A model generated the notes under the pieces. That model saw only the letters and a list, made by a program, of their open reading frames with translations, ran no database searches and was not told the DNA's origin. The translations under genes and the position numbers were made by a program. A stretch of 48,499 bases of DNA from NCBI GenBank assembly GCA_013178375.1, contig JABLXQ010000044.1, positions 1 to 48,499 of the forward strand, given 5' to 3'. The stretch comes from Gammaproteobacteria bacterium. GTDB taxonomy: Bacteria; Pseudomonadota; Gammaproteobacteria; Pseudomonadales; Ketobacteraceae. Positions 18,248 to 25,819 of this stretch are shown here, piece by piece; the stretch's first letter is position 1; every line of letters starts with the position of its first letter.

Positions 18248-18565
18248 ATGTCCGTCCAGTCCGCCATTCAAACCAAACTCCAGTCCCGCTTTCAGCCCCG
18301 CCATCTGGAAGTGATCAACGAAAGTTTCATGCACAGCGTGCCGCCGGGTTCGGAAACCCATTTCAAGGTGGTGGTGGTGTCGGAGGTGTTTGACGGCAAG
18401 CGCTCGGTGGCGCGTCATCAGGCGGTGTACCAGGCCCTGGCCGATGAAGTGGCAGGGCCGGTTCATGCGCTGGCGATTCATACCTACACCGGCGCAGAGT
18501 GGGATGCGGTAGCGGTCGCGCCGGATTCACCCCAGTGCCGGGGTGGCAGCAAGCACGACCACTGA
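18248..18565 (+). CDS. BolA/IbaG-family protein
   Basis: The 105-residue product has the class II KH-like BolA fold: IQTKLQSRFQPRHLEVINES, then HFKVVVVSEVFDGKRSVARHQAVYQALADEV with the conserved FxGxxxVxRHQxVYxxL signature, and VHALAIHTYTGAEW. BolA proteins bind monothiol glutaredoxins and share [2Fe-2S] clusters, and also act as morphogene/transcription regulators. The ATG is preceded by AGGTG; a GTG two codons earlier is possible. It follows the 7TM-DISM gene by 60 bp and ends 4 bp from the convergent outer-membrane gene. Confidence 0.93.
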   Translation: MSVQSAIQTKLQSRFQPRHLEVINESFMHSVPPGSETHFKVVVVSEVFDGKRSVARHQAVYQALADEVAGPVHALAIHTYTGAEWDAVAVAPDSPQCRGGSKHDH

Positions 18566-18569
18566 CCCC

Positions 18570-19529
18570 TCAAATTTCCAGTTGAATCCCCATTGAAAAG
18601 CCGGTGGACTCCCAGCTGACTTCGTTCAGCTGGCTGCCACCAGTGGTGCCGTTGGCGAAATACACGGTGTCCTGGCCGGTGCCGGTTTCCCAGTTTTGTT
18701 GATACCAGGCCGCCCGCAGGGAAAAATTGTTCGAAATCCGGTACTGGTACGACAGATCGACGCCGGTGCCGTCGCCCGTTGCCCAGTGCTCGAAACTTTT
18801 CGGGTGGGCGAAATCATTGCGCAGGTTCCAGTCCGCTTCGGCGTGATAATCCATCCAGAAATTTTTCAGGGTCAGGGCAAACGTGTGGGCGCGGGTTTCC
18901 AGATTCCAGCGCATACCGGCCCAGGCGCCGGACCATTCGGTAAGATAGGTGCTGTTGAGGGTGCCGCGAAATTTGCCAAGGTTGTTCGGGTTGTACATAT
19001 CGACCACCTGCTGGCCCTGCGTCATCACCAGATCCTGGCTCTGGCGGGTAAAGGCGGCCATGGGGGTCAGTGCGTTGTGCTGGTTGATCCGGAAGCGATA
19101 GCCCATACCCGCAGTGAAGCCATCCAGACTGGATTCCTCGGCGGACGACAGGCTGCGGCTGTATTCCTGGGTGCGGTTGTTGCCGTTATAGTCGGAATCC
19201 TGCACTTCGCCGCCGGTGGCGTTGCCGGTCTGGTAATCCAGGAACAGCACGGTATTGCGCAGCGCGCCACGGTTGATGGCCAGTTCGCCGCTGGCGTGGA
19301 AGACGCTGAATTGCAGATCGCGGTAGGTCAGTTCCGACAGTACGTTGGGGCCGGACGCACCGGTAGGGTCATCGGCGATGCTCCACTGCAGGTTGCCGGT
19401 CTCGTTGCCCATGCCGGAATGAATCTTCAGGTCAAACGGCGCTTGCGCCAGGGCCGGCGCGGTGGCACCGGCGCTCAGCAGGGATGCTGTCAGAAAATGC
19501 TGGAAAAACAGGCGGCTAAAAGGTTTCAT
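18570..19529 (-). CDS. Omptin-like outer-membrane beta-barrel protein
   Basis: The 319-residue protein has a signal peptide cleaved near residue 29 (PALAQA) and a mature domain of alternating amphipathic strands and glycine/asparagine-rich turns, ending in MGIQLEI. Overall size and layout resemble omptin proteases (10-stranded barrels). Residues matching the omptin active site appear in order and at similar spacing: Asp111-x-Asp113 in EVQDSDYNG, and Asp227-x-His229 in FWMDYHAEADW; in OmpT the equivalents are Asp83/Asp85 and Asp210/His212. It could also belong to the omptin-like Protochlamydia outer-membrane protein group or another barrel family, and proteolytic activity is only inferred. It is divergent from the YgjP-type gene and convergent with bolA. 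Confidence 0.6.
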   Translation of the reverse strand: MKPFSRLFFQHFLTASLLSAGATAPALAQAPFDLKIHSGMGNETGNLQWSIADDPTGASGPNVLSELTYRDLQFSVFHASGELAINRGALRNTVLFLDYQTGNATGGEVQDSDYNGNNRTQEYSRSLSSAEESSLDGFTAGMGYRFRINQHNALTPMAAFTRQSQDLVMTQGQQVVDMYNPNNLGKFRGTLNSTYLTEWSGAWAGMRWNLETRAHTFALTLKNFWMDYHAEADWNLRNDFAHPKSFEHWATGDGTGVDLSYQYRISNNFSLRAAWYQQNWETGTGQDTVYFANGTTGGSQLNEVSWESTGFSMGIQLEI

Positions 19530-19793
19530 AGGGCAGACCGACTCACTGAAGCAGGTTCATCAAAGCCGGGGAACAGCAACAGATCACCCGAAGTTCCTTT
19601 TCAGGGTAGACGGGATTTTTTCTGCAAAAATGCCTGTAACTCATTGAAAATATGGTTGATATTGAACATCAATCACTTAGCGCGCGAAAAAAATTTGTAA
19701 CCGGGGGCTGTCAAAAGATTGGCATTTCAGCCTTTGTTTGGTTGTTAAGTAATCAATTGCAGGATTTGGCTTGGAAAAAGGTCCGTATAAAAA

Positions 19794-20462
19794 GTGATCA
19801 GTGACGCCATCGACTACAGCCTAACCTACTGCCGCCGCAAGACCATTGGCATTTACGTCAGTGCGGAGCGGGGCGTGGAAGTGCGCGTGCCTTACTTTGT
19901 CAGCCGGGCGGAAGCGGAGCGTTTCGTGGCGGAAAAGCAGGACTGGATTCTGCGCAAGGTGCAGGAGTTTGCGGCAGTGCCGGCCCGACATGAACCGCAA
20001 TTCCAGTGGGGTTCACGCCATTACGTGCTGGGGGAAGCCCAGTCGTTCCATCATGACGAAGACTCCCAGCCGGACATCCTGCTGCCGGGAACCGCCAGCG
20101 ATCCTGCCAGCCGCATCGAAACCCGCATTGCCACCTGGTACCGTCAGGAAGCGCTGTGCCTGTTCGAGGAGCGCCACCAGCACTGGTGCGAGCAGCTGCA
20201 GTGGATGCAACTGCCAAAGTCCTGGGTGGAGGTGCGGGTGATGAGGCGGCGCTGGGGCTCCTGTCGCCGCAACGGCAAGATCACGCTGAATACCGCGCTG
20301 TTCAAATACCCGCTGGAGTGCGTGGACACGGTGATCGTCCACGAACTCTGCCATCTGCTGGAATTCAACCATTCCCCCAAGTTCTACCGCCTGATGACCC
20401 AGGCCATGCCCACCTGGAAGAAATGGGACCGCCTGCTGACCGACCTGGCCCAACGCTACTGA
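19794..20462 (+). CDS. YgjP-type (M48/SprT-like, DUF45) zinc metallopeptidase
   Basis: Cytoplasmic 222-residue protein with the YgjP/WLM-like metallopeptidase signature: RRRWGSCRRNGKITLNTALFKYP followed by the zinc site VHELCHLLEFNHSPKFY (HExxH plus a third ligand region). Homologues are usually annotated as M48-family or DUF45 metal-dependent hydrolase; the substrate is not known. The start is GTG at 19794; the ribosome site is weak (AAGG about 12 bases upstream). It stands alone, divergent from the omptin-like gene. Confidence 0.9.
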   Translation: MISDAIDYSLTYCRRKTIGIYVSAERGVEVRVPYFVSRAEAERFVAEKQDWILRKVQEFAAVPARHEPQFQWGSRHYVLGEAQSFHHDEDSQPDILLPGTASDPASRIETRIATWYRQEALCLFEERHQHWCEQLQWMQLPKSWVEVRVMRRRWGSCRRNGKITLNTALFKYPLECVDTVIVHELCHLLEFNHSPKFYRLMTQAMPTWKKWDRLLTDLAQRY

Positions 20463-20564
20463 TCATTTTGGTCAACCAAATCGGGCAATTCCGTTATTGC
20501 GCCAGCGTTTTCCCCTGTGCAAGGATTGAAACAAGCGTTTAATCGGGAAAAGAGGAAAACCGGA

Positions 20565-21680
20565 ATGGCCAACACTGAACACCTGTTTGACCTGACACTG
20601 ACTGAAGAACAGCGGATTACCCGCGAATCCATGCGCCGTTTTGCCGGGGCGGAAGTGCGCGCCATTGCCCGCGCCGCGGACGAAGCCGGTGCCGCGCCTG
20701 CCGGCTTTTACGACCAGACTGCCGCGCTGGGCCTCAGCCTGCTGGCGATCCCGGAGGCCCTGGGTGGTGCCGGTGCCGGCCGTGCGCCGATCTCCAACGT
20801 GCTGGCGGCGGAGGATCTGGGTTACGGCGACATGTCCCTGGCTATCGGCGCGCTGACGCCGCTGGGCTTCATCAACACCGTGCTGGACCAGGGCACTGAA
20901 GACCAGCAGGAACGTTTCCTCACCCCGCTGGCTGACGAGACATTCGTCGCCGCCACCATCGCCCTGATGGAACCCCGCGCCACCTTTGAACCCACTGATC
21001 TGCACACTACCGCCCGCAAGGAAAATGGCCGCTATGTATTGAACGGCGAAAAATCCATGGTGGCGCTGGGCGATACCGCGCGTTTCATTCTGGTGATCGC
21101 AAACGTGGAAGGTGAAAACGTGCCAGCTGCATTTGTGGTGGCGCAGGGCAGTGAAGGCGTGAGTTTCGAGAAAGAAGAATACATGGGCCTGCGCCCGCTG
21201 AGCCTGCAGCGAGTGCGTCTGCAGAATGTGGTGGTGGCGGAGCAGGATCGCCTGGGCGGCGACAAACCGTTCAACCTGCAGCGTCTGGTGGATCTTTCGA
21301 ATATCGGCCTGTGCGCAGCCGCTGTTGGTTGCGGTCAGGCGGTGCTGGATTATGTGATTCCCTATGTGAACGACCGCATCGCGTTTGGCGAACCGATTTC
21401 CAACCGTCAGTCCGTTGCCTTCATGGTGGCGAACATGGCGATCGAACTGGATGCCATGCGCCTGATGGTGTATCGCGCCGCATCCCGTGCCGAGCAGGGT
21501 CTGGAATTCCACCAGCAGGCGTATTTGTGCCGCGTGCTGTGTGCCGAGCGCAGCATGGAAATCGGCACCAACGGCGTGCAACTGCTGGGCGGCCACGGTT
21601 TTACCCGCGAGCATCCGGTGGAGATGTGGTACCGCAATCTGCGTGCGGTGGGCATCCTGCTGGGTGTAGCCGCTGTTTAA
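20565..21680 (+). CDS. Acyl-CoA dehydrogenase-like subunit lacking the catalytic EGT glutamate
   Basis: The 371-residue protein has the acyl-CoA dehydrogenase N-terminal helical, beta and C-terminal domains, and keeps the FAD-contact segment NDRIAFGEPISNRQ (Arg271). However, its C-terminus ends WYRNLRAVGILLGVAAV where active family members read YEGTxxIQ, so the catalytic base and last helix are missing. The neighbour 45 bp downstream has that glutamate but lacks the Arg-x2-Phe-Gly motif. This complementary pattern is known from mycobacterial alpha2-beta2 enzymes such as ChsE1-ChsE2. GAGG lies 9 bases before ATG 20565; a GTG at 20517 is a less likely start. Substrate unknown. Confidence 0.85.
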   Translation: MANTEHLFDLTLTEEQRITRESMRRFAGAEVRAIARAADEAGAAPAGFYDQTAALGLSLLAIPEALGGAGAGRAPISNVLAAEDLGYGDMSLAIGALTPLGFINTVLDQGTEDQQERFLTPLADETFVAATIALMEPRATFEPTDLHTTARKENGRYVLNGEKSMVALGDTARFILVIANVEGENVPAAFVVAQGSEGVSFEKEEYMGLRPLSLQRVRLQNVVVAEQDRLGGDKPFNLQRLVDLSNIGLCAAAVGCGQAVLDYVIPYVNDRIAFGEPISNRQSVAFMVANMAIELDAMRLMVYRAASRAEQGLEFHQQAYLCRVLCAERSMEIGTNGVQLLGGHGFTREHPVEMWYRNLRAVGILLGVAAV

Positions 21681-21725
21681 GCGGGCAGTGAATTATCCGG
21701 TCGAATCGAATAACGGAGAACGAAC

Positions 21726-22961
21726 ATGATCAATCTCGAATTACCGCAAAAACTGCTGACGGCACAACAGATGGCACACCAGCTGGCGAAAGGCGCGTTC
21801 CGTCCCATCGCCCGCAAATATGACAAGATCGAACACTGCCCCACACCGGAAGAACTGATTCCCATCAGCCAGATGATGCGCGCAATGGGTGGCCAGGCGG
21901 TTCTCGGTGGAAAAAAAGAGGGCGGAAAAAAAGACGGCAGCAAGAGTGAAGCCGCTGCCGACAGCGTGAAAAACGGTGCAAACCTGATGGGCATCATGGC
22001 CACCACCGAAATGGCGTGGGGTTGTTGCGGCCTGATGCTGTCGCTGCCGGGCGTGGGCCTGGGCAACGCCGCGATCGATACCGTGGGCACGCCCGAGCAG
22101 AAGGAAAAATTCGGAAAATTGTACTGCGCGATGGCGATCACTGAGCCCGGTTGTGGTTCCGATTCTGCCGCCGTGCAAACCACAGCAAAACTGGATGGCG
22201 ACGAGTGGGTCATCAACGGCGAGAAAATCTTTGCCACTGCCGGCGATCGTGGTGACGCAGTGGTGGTGTGGGCGACGTTGGATAAATCCCTGGGCAAGGC
22301 CGCCATCAAATCCTTCGTGGTGGAAAAGGGCACCCCTGGCATGGAAGTGGTCCGTTGCGAAGACAAGATGGGCCTGCGCGTGTCCGACACCGCTGCCATC
22401 CGTTTCCACGACTGCCGCATTCCCAAATCCAACATCCTGGGCTCCCCCGAAATTGCCGCTGACGCCGAAGCGCGCAAAAAAGCCTTCGGCGGCGTAATGC
22501 AGACCTTCGACAACACCCGCCCGATGGTGGCGGCGATGGCGTTGGGTGTGGCCCGGGGCGCGCTGGAGATCACCCGTGAGCTGCTGGAAAAAGAAGGCGT
22601 TAATGCCGACTACAGCAAGTCCCTTTACAACAGTAGCGCGCTGGAGGCGGAAATCTACCGCATGGAGGCCAATCTGGAAGGTGCCCGTCTGCTGACACTG
22701 AAAGCGGCCTGGATGGCGGACAACAAGCAACCCAACTCGAAGGAAGCGTCGATGTGCAAGGCGAAAGCCGGCCGCGTCGGTAACGATATCACCTTGAAAT
22801 GTGTCGAGATTTGCGGCGCTCTGGGATACAGCGAAAGTTGGCTGCTGGAAAAACTGGCGCGTGATTCGAAGATTATCGACATCTTCGAAGGCACCCAGCA
22901 GATTCAGCAACTGATTGTCGCCCGTCACCTGCTGGGCAAGTCATCCAGCGAACTGAAATAA
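21726..22961 (+). CDS. Acyl-CoA dehydrogenase subunit with catalytic glutamate, partner of the preceding gene
   Basis: The 411-residue protein shows AITEPGCGSDSAAVQT, DEWVINGEKIFATAGDRGDAV and a C-terminal IFEGTQQIQ with the catalytic-type Glu388, so this subunit supplies the alpha-proton-abstracting base. The usual R-x2-FG-x6-Q FAD motif of helix regions around residue 280-300 is not seen; that stretch reads LLEKEGVNADYSKSLYNSS. A low-complexity, lysine/glycine-rich insertion (KKEGGKKDGSKSE, about residues 60-73) interrupts the N-terminal helical domain. CGGAGAACGAAC gives a GGAG site. It almost certainly forms a two-gene operon and likely a heteromer with the preceding gene, using ETF as acceptor. 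Confidence 0.88.
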   Translation: MINLELPQKLLTAQQMAHQLAKGAFRPIARKYDKIEHCPTPEELIPISQMMRAMGGQAVLGGKKEGGKKDGSKSEAAADSVKNGANLMGIMATTEMAWGCCGLMLSLPGVGLGNAAIDTVGTPEQKEKFGKLYCAMAITEPGCGSDSAAVQTTAKLDGDEWVINGEKIFATAGDRGDAVVVWATLDKSLGKAAIKSFVVEKGTPGMEVVRCEDKMGLRVSDTAAIRFHDCRIPKSNILGSPEIAADAEARKKAFGGVMQTFDNTRPMVAAMALGVARGALEITRELLEKEGVNADYSKSLYNSSALEAEIYRMEANLEGARLLTLKAAWMADNKQPNSKEASMCKAKAGRVGNDITLKCVEICGALGYSESWLLEKLARDSKIIDIFEGTQQIQQLIVARHLLGKSSSELK

Positions 22962-23032
22962 GCGCACGGCCGCTCCAGCGGCCTCTCTGCCAAAGCAACT
23001 GGCTTATTTTCCTGCCCCATCGTTAACAGCGC

Positions 23033-23056
23033 AGCCGGACACGCAGGTGTCCGGCT
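23033..23056 (+). terminator. Strong hairpin after the acyl-CoA dehydrogenase pair
   Basis: AGCCGGACAC-GCAG-GTGTCCGGCT, a perfect 10-bp stem with a 4-base loop, 72 bp after the stop. There is no T-run behind it, so it may act as an attenuating or RNA-stabilising hairpin rather than a classical terminator. Confidence 0.5.
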
Positions 23057-23128
23057 TGCGTCCGTTATTCCAGCTTTTGCCTATACTGATCATATTGTCT
23101 GCTTTGATTGGGATGGCTTCATCGCGTT

Positions 23129-25804
23129 ATGCCGTTTACGGAATCGCCTGGCCAGCTGCAGGAGACCTTGGGCAACCTGTTTGCCGGGATTGCTGCGTCC
23201 CTGCAATATCCGGCGCGGATGTCCCTTTACGTGGCGCAGGGCGGCAACATTGATGAGATCCAGATGCTGCCCAGCAAGGAATTGGTGCTGGAAATTCACG
23301 ATGACATCACCCCGTTGTCCAGCTATCCACGCTCGGTACTGGAAAGCGTCTTCCGCACCGGTAATCCCATTCTGGTGGAACAAAGCCAGCTGACCCAGCT
23401 GAGTGATCTGGATGTTTACGTTGTCAGTGCCGGTATCTCCAGCTTCCTGTGCCTGCCGGTGGTTGCGACCGCGTCCCGCAATGCCGCCATCTGGCTGGAG
23501 CGTAAAGGCGTGGAGCAGAATTTCAGTTTTTCCGAACTGGACAGCCTGGAACTCCAGATCCACCAGTTCCAGGGCCTGCTGACTTTGCAGCTTGAAACCG
23601 AATCCCTGCACCGACTTTTCAATCGTGACGCGTTCGAATCCGATCTGGTTTTTGCCACCCGGGACGATGCGTTCATGGAAGGCGTGCGCGCGGTGGAATC
23701 CCACCTGCGGGTATTCGAACGTGCAGTGAAATCCGCCGACACCGGCTTTGTGATTGTCGATGCGCGTTTGCCCAATCAGCCGATCATTTATTGCAATCCT
23801 GCCTTCGAGCGCATCACCGGCTATGCCTTCCGCGAAGCCGTGGGCAAAAATTGCCGCTTCCTGCAGAAGCCCGATGAGCAACCGGAAAAAACGGCCCTCA
23901 TGCGCGAAGCCATTCAGCGCGGCGAGCCTTGCCAGGTGCTGCTGAAAAATTACCGCAAGAATGGCGAACTGTTCTGGAACGAACTCACCATTTCACCGAT
24001 CAAGGATGCGCAGGGCAATCTTACGCATCTGATTGGCGTGCAGAACGACGTCAGCGACCGGGTGGCGATGGAGTTGTCGAGCAAAGAATCCGAATCCCGT
24101 TTCCGCGCCCTGTACGACAACAGCCTGGATGGCATCTGCTATTACAGCCTGGAAGGCCACTGCATCAGTGCCAACCGCGCTTACTGCGATCTGCTGGGTT
24201 TGACGCCGGAGGATGTCGTCGGCATTCACTACCCCGATATCACGCCCGAGAAATGGCGCGAGACCGATCGCAAAATCGTCGAGGAGCAATTGTTCGTGCG
24301 GGGTTACAGCGACCTGTACGAGAAGGAATACTTCCGCAAGGATGGCAGCGTCGTTCCGGTCAGTGTGCGCGCGGCGCTGCATTATGATGCCAGCGGAAAG
24401 CCCATTGCCACCTGGGGAATCGTGCGCGACATCAGCGAATACCGCAATGTGATCGACCGGTTGAAACAGAACGAAGCGCACATGGAATTCCTGGCCTATC
24501 ACGATTCTCTCACGGCTATGCCCAATCGCTTGTTGTTCCAGGATCGTGTGGTGAAGGCGCTGGAACGGGCCAAACGCAACGGCAAGAAAGTGGCGCTGAT
24601 GCTGCTGGACCTGGATCGCTTCAAGAACATCAACGATTCCCTTGGCCACGCGATGGGAGACAGCTTTCTCAAGGAAATTTCCACCCGCATCCAGCACACC
24701 ATCCGTGAAATGGATACAGCAGCGCGCATCGGTGGCGATGAATTCGTGATCGTGATGGAGAATTTCAATGAGGTGAGCAGCGTGACAGCGGTGGCCAACA
24801 AACTTCTGAAAACCCTGGCCGTGCCCATCAATATCCAGCAGCATGAACTCTATGCCACTGCCAGCATCGGCATTAGCATTTTTCCCAATGACGGCCAGAA
24901 CGTGGAAACCCTGATGAAGGCCGCCGATGCCGCCATGTACTGCGCCAAGGAAAAAGGGAAAAACAGTTTTCACTATTACACCGACGACCTCAACAAGCGC
25001 ACCCTGGAATTGCTGGTGCTGGAAAATGACATGCGGCGTGCGCTGGACCTGAACCAGTTTTTCGTTGCCTACCAGCCGCAGTTCTCCCTGCAGGACGGCG
25101 CGCTGGTGGGTGTGGAAGCCTTGTTGCGCTGGCAACATCCGGTGCAGGGTTTGCTGCCGCCAACCGTGTTCATTCCGCTGGCGGAGGAAACCGGACTGAT
25201 TGAACCGCTGGGCCGCTGGATGCTGCGTGCCAGTTGCACCCAGATCAAGGCGTGGGTGGAGAAGGGCTACCGCATGGGGCGGATCGCAGTGAACCTGTCA
25301 GCGCGCCAGTTTCGTCAGCCGGGGCTGGTGGAGGACATTCATTTTATCCTCAGTGAAGTGGGCCTGAGTGCCGAGCATCTGGAGCTGGAAATTACTGAAA
25401 GCATTGCGATGGACAATGTTGAAACCACGGTGGCAAAGCTGGAGGTGCTGAAGCGGATGGGATTGCGCCTGTCCATCGATGATTTTGGTACCGGGTATTC
25501 CTCGCTGAGTTATCTCAAGCGCTTCGCCATCCACAAACTGAAGATCGATCAGAGTTTTGTGCGCGACATCGTTACCGACCCCAACGACGCTGCCATTGCG
25601 GCATCCACTATCGCGCTGGCGCACAAGATGGGTTTGAAAGTGATTGCGGAAGGTGTGGAAACAGCGGAACAGGTAGCGTTTCTGCGGGAGCAGGGCTGCG
25701 ATGAAGTGCAGGGTTTTTTCTACGGCAAGCCGATGTCGGCGGTGGAGCTGGAACGTATGCTGGGCGCGGCGCCGCAACGTTATCGCGCCCGTGCCCAGCA
25801 TTGA
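23129..25804 (+). CDS. LOV-PAS-GGDEF-EAL protein: predicted blue-light-regulated c-di-GMP enzyme
   Basis: About 891 residues, soluble. After a GAF-like N-terminal region (about 15-160) comes a LOV domain (about 200-305) with GKNCRFLQ (Cys242, the flavin-adduct cysteine), NYRKNGELFWNEL and LIGVQNDVSD, the full set of flavin-contact Asn and Gln residues. A second PAS domain (about 322-445) precedes an intact GGDEF (RIGGDEF, 535-539) and an intact EAL domain (EALLRW from 663, NLSARQF, LELEITES, IDDFGTGYSSL, KLKIDQSF, AEGVET). Both output domains keep their catalytic residues, so light could switch cyclase or phosphodiesterase output. TTG at 23108 would add seven residues; ATG 23129 is preferred but neither has a strong ribosome site. 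It ends 15 bp from convergent phoD. Confidence 0.9.
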   Translation: MPFTESPGQLQETLGNLFAGIAASLQYPARMSLYVAQGGNIDEIQMLPSKELVLEIHDDITPLSSYPRSVLESVFRTGNPILVEQSQLTQLSDLDVYVVSAGISSFLCLPVVATASRNAAIWLERKGVEQNFSFSELDSLELQIHQFQGLLTLQLETESLHRLFNRDAFESDLVFATRDDAFMEGVRAVESHLRVFERAVKSADTGFVIVDARLPNQPIIYCNPAFERITGYAFREAVGKNCRFLQKPDEQPEKTALMREAIQRGEPCQVLLKNYRKNGELFWNELTISPIKDAQGNLTHLIGVQNDVSDRVAMELSSKESESRFRALYDNSLDGICYYSLEGHCISANRAYCDLLGLTPEDVVGIHYPDITPEKWRETDRKIVEEQLFVRGYSDLYEKEYFRKDGSVVPVSVRAALHYDASGKPIATWGIVRDISEYRNVIDRLKQNEAHMEFLAYHDSLTAMPNRLLFQDRVVKALERAKRNGKKVALMLLDLDRFKNINDSLGHAMGDSFLKEISTRIQHTIREMDTAARIGGDEFVIVMENFNEVSSVTAVANKLLKTLAVPINIQQHELYATASIGISIFPNDGQNVETLMKAADAAMYCAKEKGKNSFHYYTDDLNKRTLELLVLENDMRRALDLNQFFVAYQPQFSLQDGALVGVEALLRWQHPVQGLLPPTVFIPLAEETGLIEPLGRWMLRASCTQIKAWVEKGYRMGRIAVNLSARQFRQPGLVEDIHFILSEVGLSAEHLELEITESIAMDNVETTVAKLEVLKRMGLRLSIDDFGTGYSSLSYLKRFAIHKLKIDQSFVRDIVTDPNDAAIAASTIALAHKMGLKVIAEGVETAEQVAFLREQGCDEVQGFFYGKPMSAVELERMLGAAPQRYRARAQH

Positions 25805-25819
25805 GTTACTGCGTTCGTA

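Noticed and set aside
22962-23032. GGCCGC-TCCA-GCGGCC stem just after the second acyl-CoA dehydrogenase
   Set aside because: Only 6 bp and without a T-run; too weak to call.
23033-23056. Hairpin as a classical terminator
   Set aside because: The stem is perfect but no T-run follows, so it is listed only as a weak terminator or RNA hairpin.
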